In this document: in pieces, positions 1-6,220 of the stretch
How positions within the stretch are numbered: the first letter of the stretch is position 1
Layout: every line of letters starts with the position of its first letter
Source of the DNA: a virus
Length of the DNA: 64,000 nt
Reading direction: 5' to 3' (one strand)
Virus record (IMG/VR): IMGVR_UViG_3300042554_001855
Coordinates: 1 to 64,000 of that record
The notes under the pieces: generated by a model
The model's input: the letters and a program-made list of their open reading frames with translations, nothing else
Database searches by the model: none
What the model was told of the DNA's origin: nothing
Position numbers and translations under genes: made by a program

Positions 1-13
1 TTGTATGTAAGGT

Positions 14-493
14 TCATTCTCTCAAACTATCCAACACTTGAAGAATAAAAGCAATCGAGTTAGCATACTCTCGTCCATCTTGCCCACCCATTACAATATA
101 AGCAATCTCTTTTTCGGCAAGTTCAATTCTCTCATTTCTGGTGAGTTCTTTGAGTTCAGGACGATACCAATTACCATCAGCATCTTGTTTGAAACCAGCA
201 TTCAGTTTTTCACGACGCTCTGCTTCTTCAAACATTTCATCGGGGTATGGTTCGCAATCCATTGTTTTTTCTATTTCAAGTTTAATTTCAGGTGCTTTGG
301 TTCCAAGAGTAAGAGTTTCAAGGGTTGGAGAAGGCATACGGGATGTTTCTTTACCGTTTGTATAGAAGATTAAGTCCTTGTTCATAAGTTTCCTCAGTTT
401 CTCTTTGCCGTATTCAGTGAGTTCGTGTTTTTTGTTGCGGAGTTCTTCTACTTCTTCTTGGGTGAGATTGACCCAAGGCATATCATTGTTCAT
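14..493 (-). CDS. Hypothetical protein, 159 aa
   Basis: Function not recognised. The chosen ATG at 493 forms an ATGA overlap with the stop of the gene before it (490-492). An in-frame codon 3 residues further upstream is possible but has no such coupling. The N-terminus, MNNDMPWVNLT, is nearly identical to that of the 28-aa ORF at 1850-1936, so the two share a short module. The rest is charged and mostly helical in appearance (many E, K and R), with no membrane segment. It is the last gene of the chained small-gene operon visible before the left edge. Confidence 0.7.
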   Translation of the reverse strand: MNNDMPWVNLTQEEVEELRNKKHELTEYGKEKLRKLMNKDLIFYTNGKETSRMPSPTLETLTLGTKAPEIKLEIEKTMDCEPYPDEMFEEAERREKLNAGFKQDADGNWYRPELKELTRNERIELAEKEIAYIVMGGQDGREYANSIAFILQVLDSLRE

Positions 494-672
494 TGTTCCC
501 AAGCATAAGATTTCAGAAGTTCGTTGTCCTTCTCCAGTTGCTCTATTCTATCACACAACTCGGTGATAATACAAATCAAAGAAGGATAGCAAATAGTTTC
601 AGTATCATTCCCATCCTCCATATCAATATAGCGGTGATGGCAAAGTTCTTTGGCAAAGTTGCGTTCAGTCAT
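490..672 (-). CDS. Hypothetical protein, 60 aa
   Basis: Small unrecognised protein. Its C-terminal half (residues about 35-52, CDRIEQLEKDNELL) has the heptad look of a short coiled coil. The start overlaps the stop of the upstream gene by 4 bases (669-672) and its stop overlaps the next start, so translation is probably coupled along the chain. Confidence 0.65.
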   Translation of the reverse strand: MTERNFAKELCHHRYIDMEDGNDTETICYPSLICIITELCDRIEQLEKDNELLKSYAWEQ

Positions 673-1268
673 CGTAGCATCCCCTTGATTTTACGCAAAC
701 AATCATTAAATCCATCAACAAGCAATTCAGTATCTACATTTTGACTTCCTGCTGCTGATTGTTCTTTCGGCAACCAACTCTCCACCAAATCTACAATATC
801 ATTACAGGCATCAAAATCATAACCAAGTTCATCCACCAATCTATTAAAAAGCTTTTGTGCTTGGTATTTTTTAATTAACCTATTCACAACCTCATCCATC
901 GGTTTTGGATTATCTTTCTCATCCCAATATGCTCTCACATTCCTATAAGGTTCATCAACTACATCATCATACTTCCCCTTCTTTACATCGTTGAACCATA
1001 CACCTTCAAGAAGACGATGAGTTTCACCATCACTAATATTAACCATCAGCATACCATCAACAGTATGCTTTCTCTTATACCAAGTATGACTCTTATCATT
1101 AAATTCATAACGATAATAATTCTCACCATTATAAGAGACAATCTCAAACTTTCCACCAAGTTCAAAGTTCATTCTTGGTTGAGATTTATGGTTCTCAATC
1201 TCTTTGAGGAGTTCAAGTTTCTTTTGAAGCACTTTGATTTCTGCTTTTACTTTTTCAATTTCAGTCAT
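669..1268 (-). CDS. Hypothetical protein with N-terminal coiled coil, 199 aa
   Basis: No function recognised. Residues 1-28 form a probable coiled coil (EIEKVKAEIKVLQKKLELL). The middle contains aromatic, strand-like segments (GENYYRYEF, HTWYKRK). The C-terminal about 50 residues contain LGYDFDACNDIVDLVESWLPKE, shared in shortened form with the separate 54-aa ORF at 1933-2097. This suggests a module that occurs both fused and free-standing. Both ends overlap neighbouring genes. Confidence 0.7.
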   Translation of the reverse strand: MTEIEKVKAEIKVLQKKLELLKEIENHKSQPRMNFELGGKFEIVSYNGENYYRYEFNDKSHTWYKRKHTVDGMLMVNISDGETHRLLEGVWFNDVKKGKYDDVVDEPYRNVRAYWDEKDNPKPMDEVVNRLIKKYQAQKLFNRLVDELGYDFDACNDIVDLVESWLPKEQSAAGSQNVDTELLVDGFNDCLRKIKGMLR

Positions 1269-1398
1269 TTTTCTTATAAAACTCTATTTTGAGTTGAGTA
1301 ATGAGTAAATCAACTTTATCTTCAATACGAGTAAGTCGTTCCTCAATCGTATCTATACGATACTCATCAATTGCTTCTTTTTTTATTTCGTAAATCAT
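1261..1398 (-). CDS. Small coiled-coil hypothetical protein, 45 aa
   Basis: A small ORF between two larger genes, read directly from the minus strand. ATG at 1396-1398 overlaps the stop of the CpeT-like gene as ATGA, and the stop lies 8 bases inside the start of the next gene. The product is strongly amphipathic (IDTIEERLTRIEDKVDLLITQL), typical of a short coiled coil. Gap filling and double coupling support it; function unknown. Confidence 0.55.
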   Translation of the reverse strand: MIYEIKKEAIDEYRIDTIEERLTRIEDKVDLLITQLKIEFYKKND

Positions 1399-1853
1399 AG
1401 TTTTATAAAGTGAAATTCACCATCTTGTTTTGTTTTACCCCAGAGAAATTCATTTGAATCTATATCATATCCAGCATCTCTGGAATAGTAATTAATACCA
1501 TCAAACTTCAAAAATGTGGAGACATAAGCATTTCTCTTGGGTATGATACAATTATCATTTATACCAATCCAAGAGTTATTTACATACTCAAAAACAATCT
1601 CACAAGATTTGGTATTTGTAAGATTATTATAAGGTGTCATAATAACATTCTCACCAGACACGGATAATTCCAATGTTGTTGCCCGATAAGGTTTTTCTTC
1701 CCCATCAATATCATACCAACTCTTTGAGTATAACATTCCGTCAGGAAGTTCTTCAAATTTAATATGAATATGTGCCCAAAGTGGTGGACTGTTAAATGCT
1801 TGCTGTTGGTTAGAATAATTACCAATCAATTTTACTTTGAAATCTTCAATCAT
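1395..1853 (-). CDS. cpeT: CpeT-like protein (phycobilin lyase family)
   Basis: The 152-aa product matches my memory of the CpeT/CpcT fold in motif order: PLWAHIHI (residues about 25-32), a PYRA motif near residue 55, a conserved Cys (KSCEIVFEY), the second Cys block (DNCIIPKRNAYVST), then YYSRDAGYD and a terminal LWGK...FHFIK. CpeT-family proteins attach or help attach bilin chromophores to phycobiliproteins and are known auxiliary genes of cyanophages. A role in altering host light harvesting is inferred from the family. It lies in the coupled small-gene operon, ATGA-linked on both sides. It is shorter than host CpeT (about 200 aa), which seems usual for phage copies. Assigned from motifs only. 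Confidence 0.7.
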   Translation of the reverse strand: MIEDFKVKLIGNYSNQQQAFNSPPLWAHIHIKFEELPDGMLYSKSWYDIDGEEKPYRATTLELSVSGENVIMTPYNNLTNTKSCEIVFEYVNNSWIGINDNCIIPKRNAYVSTFLKFDGINYYSRDAGYDIDSNEFLWGKTKQDGEFHFIKL

Positions 1854-1936
1854 AAGGCATCCTCCTCCACAGGAAATAGGTTAGCATACTCTTCATCAGT
1901 CAGTGTGAGATTGACCCACGGCATATCATCGTTCAT
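1850..1936 (-). CDS. Micro-ORF sharing the MN(N/D)DMPWVNLT module, 28 aa
   Basis: The product starts MNDDMPWVNLT and continues LTDEEYANLFP. The first part matches the start of the ORF at 14-493; the second resembles the C-terminus of the ORF at 2565-2741 (LTLTDEEYDEMFPYEE). ATG at 1934-1936 and stop at 1850-1852 each overlap the neighbouring genes by 4 bases. The conserved module and tight coupling suggest it is translated. Confidence 0.5.
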   Translation of the reverse strand: MNDDMPWVNLTLTDEEYANLFPVEEDAL

Positions 1937-2097
1937 CGTAGTTTCTCCCGCATAAGTTTCAGACACTCGTTCCATTTATAAGAGTTAGTATCGTGTTCTT
2001 TCGGCAACCAACCTTCTACGGCATCCACAATCTCATCGGTGCAGTCAATACTATACCCCAAGTCATCCCGTATAATGTCCCAGAGTTTTCTAGTCAT
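1933..2097 (-). CDS. Hypothetical protein, paralogous to C-terminus of ORF 669-1268, 54 aa
   Basis: Reads MTRKLWDIIRDDLGYSIDCT then DEIVDAVEGWLPKEHDT. This aligns with the C-terminal domain of the protein at 669-1268 (LGYDFDACNDIVDLVESWLPKE), including the final basic amphipathic helix (CLKLMREKLR against CLRKIKGMLR). The start lies 8 bases inside the end of the upstream gene and the stop overlaps the next ATG. Function unknown. Confidence 0.6.
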   Translation of the reverse strand: MTRKLWDIIRDDLGYSIDCTDEIVDAVEGWLPKEHDTNSYKWNECLKLMREKLR

Positions 2098-2317
2098 TGG
2101 TCTTGGAGCATCTCCCAGTATTATAACCCGTCATATATGCGGAATGCAACCACTTGGTCATCAAATCCTTACGAGTATTCACATCTTCTACTTCGCAATC
2201 ACCGAAAAAATATTCACTACGAAGTGAAAAACCACCATAAAGGTCGTGAAACCATTTCTGAAATGCGACTTCGGCAGTATCTTCCCATTCCCATTCTGAT
2301 GTAGGATGTTCAGTCAT
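2090..2317 (-). CDS. Hypothetical protein, 75 aa
   Basis: Unrecognised acidic/aromatic protein with a WLHSAYMTGYNTGR segment near the C-terminus. It overlaps the upstream gene by 4 bases and the downstream one by 8. No membrane segment or metal motif is apparent. Confidence 0.65.
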   Translation of the reverse strand: MTEHPTSEWEWEDTAEVAFQKWFHDLYGGFSLRSEYFFGDCEVEDVNTRKDLMTKWLHSAYMTGYNTGRCSKTND

Positions 2318-2568
2318 TTCAGTTCCTCTTCATCTTGCTCAATCTGAAAGATAGCATTTAGAAACTCCAGACCATACTTACCCACGACCCAGGCATCTTT
2401 ATCCTCAAAGAACCGATCACCAATAGTCCACATATCATAATACTCTTTACCTTTATTGAAGAAGGCAATCACATAACAATACTCTTTGCCTTCACATTTA
2501 TGCCACCTAACGAGTTCATACTTGTTGTTGACTTCGCACCAACGGAACTCTATGTTACGAAACCTCAT
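2314..2568 (-). CDS. Hypothetical protein, 84 aa
   Basis: Unrecognised. Rich in aromatic residues and alternating strands (FRWCEVNNKYELVRWHKC, YCYVIAFF), consistent with a small beta-rich domain. The tail is acidic. ATGA-type overlaps on both sides place it in the coupled operon. Confidence 0.65.
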   Translation of the reverse strand: MRFRNIEFRWCEVNNKYELVRWHKCEGKEYCYVIAFFNKGKEYYDMWTIGDRFFEDKDAWVVGKYGLEFLNAIFQIEQDEEELK

Positions 2569-2741
2569 TCTTCTTCCTCTTCATAAGGGAACATTTCATC
2601 ATACTCTTCATCAGTCAGAGTAAGATACTGAACATCAGCATTTTTGTGTTCTTCGGCATACACCAACTGATAGTGAGCAAAACTGCTTTCAGAAGTGCTG
2701 GCGTATTCTAAAAGACCATCAACAAAGCATAGGTAGTTCAT
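2565..2741 (-). CDS. Hypothetical protein, 58 aa
   Basis: ATG at 2739-2741 was chosen over an in-frame codon 15 bases upstream because it follows a strong ribosome-binding site (GGGAGGTGC on the minus strand) and overlaps the previous stop. The C-terminus LTLTDEEYDEMFPYEE resembles the end of the 28-aa ORF at 1850-1936. Function unknown. Confidence 0.65.
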   Translation of the reverse strand: MNYLCFVDGLLEYASTSESSFAHYQLVYAEEHKNADVQYLTLTDEEYDEMFPYEEEEE

Positions 2742-2935
2742 TAGAGCACCTCCCAATCACATTCCCAGAAGTCGTTGATATTCACCCAGAAGAAGTATTT
2801 CTGGTTCTCTGATGCGAGAAACAGCATACCATCACCCTTATCCTGCTCCACAATACAGATAGGGTTGTTGTCCATCATATTCGCAAGGCGGTTCTTAGCC
2901 TTCTTGCTTTTGGGTCTGACTGTTACTCTTCTCAT
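2741..2935 (-). CDS. Hypothetical protein, 64 aa
   Basis: Unrecognised. Basic N-terminus (MRRVTVRPKSKKAKNR) followed by a hydrophobic, strand-rich part (MLFLASENQKYFFWVNI). It overlaps the 3' end of the zinc-ribbon gene by 41 bases, longer than other overlaps here, so the start is less certain. Confidence 0.55.
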   Translation of the reverse strand: MRRVTVRPKSKKAKNRLANMMDNNPICIVEQDKGDGMLFLASENQKYFFWVNINDFWECDWEVL

Positions 2936-3152
2936 TTTGAATCTCCAGTTTCAGTTTGCGAATACCAGTAATAAAGTAAGCAAAGTCACGGGATTCAGTC
3001 ACCCGTTTTTCTTCACCACATACACCACACTTACCATTCCAGACAGATGAACAACCGACTGAATAGACACCATACTTTTGCCCACAATCCATACAGGTTG
3101 TGCCTGTCTGCTCAAGGCGTTTGAGTAGTGCCTTCTTCTCTTTGAGGGTCAT
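2895..3152 (-). CDS. Zinc-ribbon-like small protein, 85 aa
   Basis: Two CxxC knuckles are visible, CMDC (residues about 20-23) and CGVC (about 42-45), with an extra Cys between them, as in small zinc ribbons. The N-terminal helix is lysine-rich and the C-terminus polar. A nucleic-acid or protein-binding role is only an inference. It is the first gene after a 32-base gap holding a candidate -10 box at 3174-3179. Confidence 0.6.
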   Translation of the reverse strand: MTLKEKKALLKRLEQTGTTCMDCGQKYGVYSVGCSSVWNGKCGVCGEEKRVTESRDFAYFITGIRKLKLEIQNEKSNSQTQKQEG

Positions 3153-3173
3153 AGGGGCGTTTCAGATATGAAT

Positions 3174-3201
3174 ATTATAAAGCATCAGGAGGCGTCTTCA
3201 A
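3174..3201 (-). promoter_or_regulatory. Candidate sigma-70 promoter
   Basis: On the minus strand TTGAAG (3196-3201), a 16-base spacer and TATAAT (3174-3179) precede the zinc-ribbon gene. The -35 box lies in the end of the upstream gene. The -10 is perfect, the -35 partial. Confidence 0.4.
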
Positions 3202-3622
3202 CGTCCTCTGTGCCAGTTTCGGAAGTGTCCTCGTCAGGCAACTCCTCATCTAAATCCACACCGTCCAATACTTCATCTGACCATTCTTTTACTCTTTCCA
3301 ACACTTCATCCATAGAATATGTTTCTACTTTACCAAGCTCAACGTCTTCTACCATTTGTAAAAGATATTCCAGAAACTCTTTGGGATAACATTCATCTTC
3401 ACCAAGAGAAGACCAGAACCAATCTCTACATTCTTCTTCTGGATCTTCTACTGTTCTGGGGAGAGCATAGTTATCATAGTTGGAAGTCATCAGGTCAGCC
3501 CAGATGCGAAATGTGATTCGCATACTCTGCCATCCAGTCATCCAACAATGACCAATCCAATACTCCCACCAGTTCAAGGTGGTTTTCTTTTTATCAGTTC
3601 CTTTAAGTGCTTTACTAAACAT
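3185..3622 (-). CDS. Hypothetical acidic protein, 145 aa
   Basis: ATG at 3620-3622 shares its A with the TGA of the preceding gene; a GTG 6 bases upstream is the alternative. The N-terminus is rich in tryptophan (NWWEYWIGHCWMTGW), then a region DWFWSSLGEDECYPKEFLEY, and the last 45 residues are very acidic. No family recognised. The acidic tail could mimic DNA or bind basic proteins, which is speculation. Confidence 0.6.
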   Translation of the reverse strand: MFSKALKGTDKKKTTLNWWEYWIGHCWMTGWQSMRITFRIWADLMTSNYDNYALPRTVEDPEEECRDWFWSSLGEDECYPKEFLEYLLQMVEDVELGKVETYSMDEVLERVKEWSDEVLDGVDLDEELPDEDTSETGTEDVEDAS

Positions 3623-3921
3623 CAGCACTCATCCATTCCAAGATATTCAGTTTCCTTTTCATCCACTTCTTTCATATAGTCCCAGTTCCAAGTCCTAGAA
3701 AGAACATCAATATCAAATCCAAACTTATATGCCCAGAACAGAATACCTAAAAGACCATTGCTTCCCATTGTAATTTGAAGATAAGGTGAAGATGGGTAGT
3801 CATTCCAACTTACAGAAAACTGAAACAGAGACCACTGATACTTTTTGGGTCTGATGTTCAGGATCTGGACATATACTTCGTGTCCAAAGTCATAGCGATG
3901 CTTGAATTGAATTAGGTTCAT
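3622..3921 (-). CDS. Hypothetical protein, 99 aa
   Basis: Unrecognised. The sequence alternates aromatic and hydrophobic residues (YQWSLFQFSVSW), suggesting beta structure, followed by a hydrophobic stretch GLLGILFWAYKFGF (residues about 57-70) that might touch a membrane. Coupled by overlap to genes on both sides. Confidence 0.6.
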   Translation of the reverse strand: MNLIQFKHRYDFGHEVYVQILNIRPKKYQWSLFQFSVSWNDYPSSPYLQITMGSNGLLGILFWAYKFGFDIDVLSRTWNWDYMKEVDEKETEYLGMDEC

Positions 3922-4112
3922 TGTGTGAGTTCCTCTGCGAGTTGTAGCATGTCATTAACATCCAAAACTGTTAGTCCCATTTGGGCATTATAAGCCTTTA
4001 CAGACTGTGTTGCAAGAGAAAGAATTGCTGCAACTAATTTTTCTTCAGTATCAGCACCAGAGTTTCGTGCTTCCCATATTGCATTCATAAATGCTTGTGC
4101 TCGATCCGTCAT
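3918..4112 (-). CDS. Hypothetical helical protein, 64 aa
   Basis: Small, Ala/Leu-rich and probably all-helical (MTDRAQAFMNAIWEARN, then KLVAAILSLATQSV). No known family seen. Overlaps both neighbours by 4 bases. Confidence 0.6.
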   Translation of the reverse strand: MTDRAQAFMNAIWEARNSGADTEEKLVAAILSLATQSVKAYNAQMGLTVLDVNDMLQLAEELTQ

Positions 4113-4411
4113 TTATAATCATCTCCGTATTCAATATTAGAGTCTGCGTTCATAAGTTCTACAGTAGTTTGATATCCCTGTGCTACTGTAACTTCGTGTT
4201 GAATCGCAATATCACGAAGTGCTTCTACATCATATTCATGAGCAGTAATCCAACTAAATCCTTTACCAAAAGTATTATCAGGATTCACGATGTACCAGTG
4301 ACAGGCAGTGTCGGGAACAAACACGGAACATTTAGTCCAGTCATTGTCCCACTGAGGAACCTGAACAAAAGAGAGTGCCGCAAAGATGAAACCAAGAAAA
4401 CTAAAAATCAT
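4109..4411 (-). CDS. Hypothetical protein with signal-like N-terminus, 100 aa
   Basis: Residues 1-18 (MIFSFLGFIFAALSFVQV) form a hydrophobic segment like a signal peptide or membrane anchor. The rest is polar with two cysteines (KCSVFVPDTACHWY), compatible with export and a disulfide. Function unknown. Coupled to both neighbours. Confidence 0.6.
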   Translation of the reverse strand: MIFSFLGFIFAALSFVQVPQWDNDWTKCSVFVPDTACHWYIVNPDNTFGKGFSWITAHEYDVEALRDIAIQHEVTVAQGYQTTVELMNADSNIEYGDDYK

Positions 4412-4584
4412 TGTTCCTTAACAACACAAGATGTAGTGCATTTAAGGTCACCAGAAGAACCAGAGACCGTAGATGTATGGTGTGGGGTCTTTTCTGGTGT
4501 AAGATTATAAGACACCAATAGACCTACAGCAAATCCAATAACGGGCAAACAAACGTGAAGTAAAAAAGAATTACGAGTCCGCAT
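4408..4584 (-). CDS. Small membrane protein, 58 aa
   Basis: The start at 4584 (MRTRNSFLLH) gives a short basic N-terminus followed by one hydrophobic helix (residues about 7-25, LHVCLPVIGFAVGLLVSY), then a polar Ser/Thr-rich tail with two Cys. An upstream in-frame codon at 4611 would overlap the preceding gene more. Unknown function. Confidence 0.55.
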   Translation of the reverse strand: MRTRNSFLLHVCLPVIGFAVGLLVSYNLTPEKTPHHTSTVSGSSGDLKCTTSCVVKEQ

Positions 4585-4756
4585 TAGTATCCTCAAAGTC
4601 AAACCATTCATAAAGAGAGTTCATCGCACCATCCACCACACAATCAACCACAGCATCTTCGTGTGGATTCTCTACGTGTTTATGAGCACGGTTGTATCCA
4701 TAACGGACACCTTCTTCCAATGCCATTTCCAATACCTTACGGAAGTTGGGTTTCAT
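4571..4756 (-). CDS. Hypothetical protein, 61 aa
   Basis: Small soluble protein (MKPNFRKVLEMALEEGVRYG...). It resembles small conserved cyanophage ORFs in style but has no function I can name. Starts directly after the stop of the promoter-proximal gene. Confidence 0.6.
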   Translation of the reverse strand: MKPNFRKVLEMALEEGVRYGYNRAHKHVENPHEDAVVDCVVDGAMNSLYEWFDFEDTNADS

Positions 4757-4757
4757 A

Positions 4758-4961
4758 TCAATAAGGAAGAGATTTCAGACCATCCAGAACTTCCTGAAAG
4801 CGTTCAGCACGACTCTTGTGGTGCTCCACATTCTCCTCAAGCACACTCACAATATCGTCCAGGACAACATCCAGAGACGCATCGGTATCAAAGTATTGTT
4901 GGATTGCTTCGGCAAGATACCGCCGCCGACTCCATTCCATACTATAAGGTTTGTAGTCCAT
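4758..4961 (-). CDS. Conserved cyanophage-type small protein, 67 aa
   Basis: ATG at 4959-4961 (MDYKPYSMEWSRRRYLAEA) is preferred over a codon 51 bases upstream, because the upstream region is the promoter at 4984-5012 and its transcript would start near 4975. The product is helical, with an acidic middle (VVLDDIVSVLEEN). I recall similar small proteins in other cyanophages, without function. It is the first gene of the chained operon running to the left edge. Confidence 0.65.
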   Translation of the reverse strand: MDYKPYSMEWSRRRYLAEAIQQYFDTDASLDVVLDDIVSVLEENVEHHKSRAERFQEVLDGLKSLPY

Positions 4962-4983
4962 AATAATGGGTGTATATGGGTGT

Positions 4984-5012
4984 ATTATAGGGTATTTACT
5001 ACGGGTTGTCAA
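4984..5012 (-). promoter_or_regulatory. Consensus sigma-70 promoter
   Basis: Minus strand TTGACA (5007-5012), exactly 17 bases, then TATAAT (4984-4989). Both boxes are perfect. It lies just downstream of a hairpin terminator, so it starts a new transcription unit covering the small-gene chain towards position 14. Host RNA polymerase should read it, implying early expression. Confidence 0.85.
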
Positions 5013-5016
5013 GACT

Positions 5017-5039
5017 AAAACGGGGGGATTTCTCCCCCC
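5017..5039 (-). terminator. Intrinsic terminator
   Basis: GGGGGGA (5022-5028) pairs with TCCCCCC (5033-5039) around a 4-base loop. Read on the minus strand the stem is followed by G then TTTT (5017-5020). It ends transcription of the 59-aa gene just before the next promoter. Confidence 0.65.
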
Positions 5040-5045
5040 AATAAC

Positions 5046-5225
5046 TCAATGTGAATGATCTAACAAACTTCTACATATCCTTTTACACACTTGTTTTTCA
5101 TCATCACATTCAATCAGACAATTAAAATAATCATTAACTAAATCCAATTCATCATTGCATCGATCTACAGTTTCTTCAAAATGGTTCCATTCAGCCAGTT
5201 GATTGTAAGAAATTAAGTTGTGCAT
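5046..5225 (-). CDS. Hypothetical protein, 59 aa
   Basis: ATG at 5223-5225 (MHNLISYNQLAEW) follows a good ribosome-binding site (TGGAGGT), which decides the start against one 18 bases upstream. Acidic, with four Cys in the C-terminal half (RCNDEL, CLIEC, VCKRIC). Flanked by its own promoter region and a terminator, so it may be a single-gene transcript. Unknown function. Confidence 0.6.
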   Translation of the reverse strand: MHNLISYNQLAEWNHFEETVDRCNDELDLVNDYFNCLIECDDEKQVCKRICRSLLDHSH

Positions 5226-5274
5226 AATAACCTCCATGCACAAAGAACATCATAATAATGGAGTTTTCGCTCAT
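5191..5274 (-). CDS. Possible 27-aa leader ORF
   Basis: An ATG at 5272-5274 sits behind AGAGGTGAT and opens 27 codons ending inside the start of the 59-aa gene (overlap 5191-5225). The ribosome-binding site is strong. It may be a translated leader that couples to the downstream gene, or chance. Confidence 0.3.
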   Translation of the reverse strand: MSENSIIMMFFVHGGYYAQLNFLQSTG

Positions 5275-5311
5275 TTGTATCACCTCTCATATTGTAACAC
5301 TATCTAGACAA

Positions 5312-5340
5312 ATTATGTTCAGATAATAACATTTCCGCAA
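5312..5340 (-). promoter_or_regulatory. Candidate promoter
   Basis: Minus strand TTGCGG (5335-5340), 17 bases, CATAAT (5312-5317). It lies in the 93-base gap between the 5368 gene and the leader ORF. Matches are partial (3/6 and 5/6). Confidence 0.35.
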
Positions 5341-5367
5341 CAAAAATTTATGCCTACGAGTTTATAC

Positions 5368-5520
5368 TTACTCTTCTTCAAGTTCTGCCAGATAATCAAT
5401 CCACCACTGAGGATCTTTTTGCATCTTCCAGTTGGGAACCTCTTTACCGTGCTCAAAATACCATTTCCAGATTGCTTCGTCAATCACTTCAGCAATCTCA
5501 ATCCTCTTCATTCTCACCAT
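5368..5520 (-). CDS. Hypothetical protein, 50 aa
   Basis: The frame is open to 5583, but the start at 5520 (MVRMKRIEIAEVIDEAIW) is favoured: it follows GGAG at the right spacing and reduces overlap with the membrane-protein gene. Tryptophan-rich (WKWYFEHGKEVPNW, PQWWIDY). Similar small ORFs are common in cyanophages; function unknown. Confidence 0.6.
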   Translation of the reverse strand: MVRMKRIEIAEVIDEAIWKWYFEHGKEVPNWKMQKDPQWWIDYLAELEEE

Positions 5521-5689
5521 CAACGTCTCCATATGGGTTTTCCACATAGGGTCCGTGCTCTCGTTTGGAATCTTCTCGGACATAATTGACTTCTGATACG
5601 CTAGAGGACAACCAGACAGACACTTTCATTATAAGATATATAACCGCCAGTGGAAGAAAACAAAGTGAAAGTATTACAGCGTGTTTCAT
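5498..5689 (-). CDS. Small membrane protein, 63 aa
   Basis: One N-terminal membrane helix (residues about 5-28, VILSLCFLPLAVIYLIM then VSVWLSS) followed by a charged soluble tail ending ENEED. Overlaps the upstream gene by 4 bases. Function unknown. Confidence 0.6.
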   Translation of the reverse strand: MKHAVILSLCFLPLAVIYLIMKVSVWLSSSVSEVNYVREDSKREHGPYVENPYGDVDGENEED

Positions 5690-5901
5690 TCTTCTATCTC
5701 AAAACACTTTTCAAACTTATCCCTCAACTCATTAAGTTTCGTTTGCTCTTGAAACTCCATAATATGTGCATTGATTTCTTTTTCTGCTTCAGTGAATTCC
5801 ATACGATACTTTTGTTTAATATCAATCAAGCGCACCATATCCATATAGTGCTCTGGACTTTTATTAACAAACTCTTCGTAAGTCAATCCCGAGTCCTCCA
5901 A
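5686..5901 (-). CDS. Hypothetical helical protein, 71 aa
   Basis: Charged and helical (YMDMVRLIDIKQKYRMEF, EKEINAHIMEFQEQTKL), with coiled-coil character. Overlaps both neighbours. Not recognised. Confidence 0.6.
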   Translation of the reverse strand: MEDSGLTYEEFVNKSPEHYMDMVRLIDIKQKYRMEFTEAEKEINAHIMEFQEQTKLNELRDKFEKCFEIEE

Positions 5902-6200
5902 TCGGTTTCGTCTTCATCACGTTTAAACCAATCATGCAGTTCATCTGGGCTGTCAAAACCTCTTCTACCAAATCTTTCGTGCCCTAAACCACCAATATCC
6001 ATTGAGTTTAGAAAATCATCCATTTCGTCCATATTAGGATTTTCTGCTTTACGTCTTGCCTGACGGAGCATTGTACCAGCAGAGCGATTTGCTTTCGCAA
6101 GTTTCTCTGCCCAAATCATATCTTCAAGACTCACTTCTTCGTGAAGGACAATCTTTTCACAGATTGCTTCTAACCGAAGACGATATTGTGTAGATAACAT
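5883..6200 (-). CDS. Hypothetical protein, 105 aa
   Basis: Unrecognised helical, basic N-terminal half (LSTQYRLRLEAICEKIVL, LRQARRKAEN) and acidic C-terminus (RDEDETDW). It starts after AGAAAG and lies 20-30 bases downstream of a TCTAAATA late-type element (6222-6229). First gene of a short coupled run 6200-5368. Confidence 0.65.
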   Translation of the reverse strand: MLSTQYRLRLEAICEKIVLHEEVSLEDMIWAEKLAKANRSAGTMLRQARRKAENPNMDEMDDFLNSMDIGGLGHERFGRRGFDSPDELHDWFKRDEDETDWRTRD

Positions 6201-6220
6201 ATCTTTCTCCAGATATAGGG

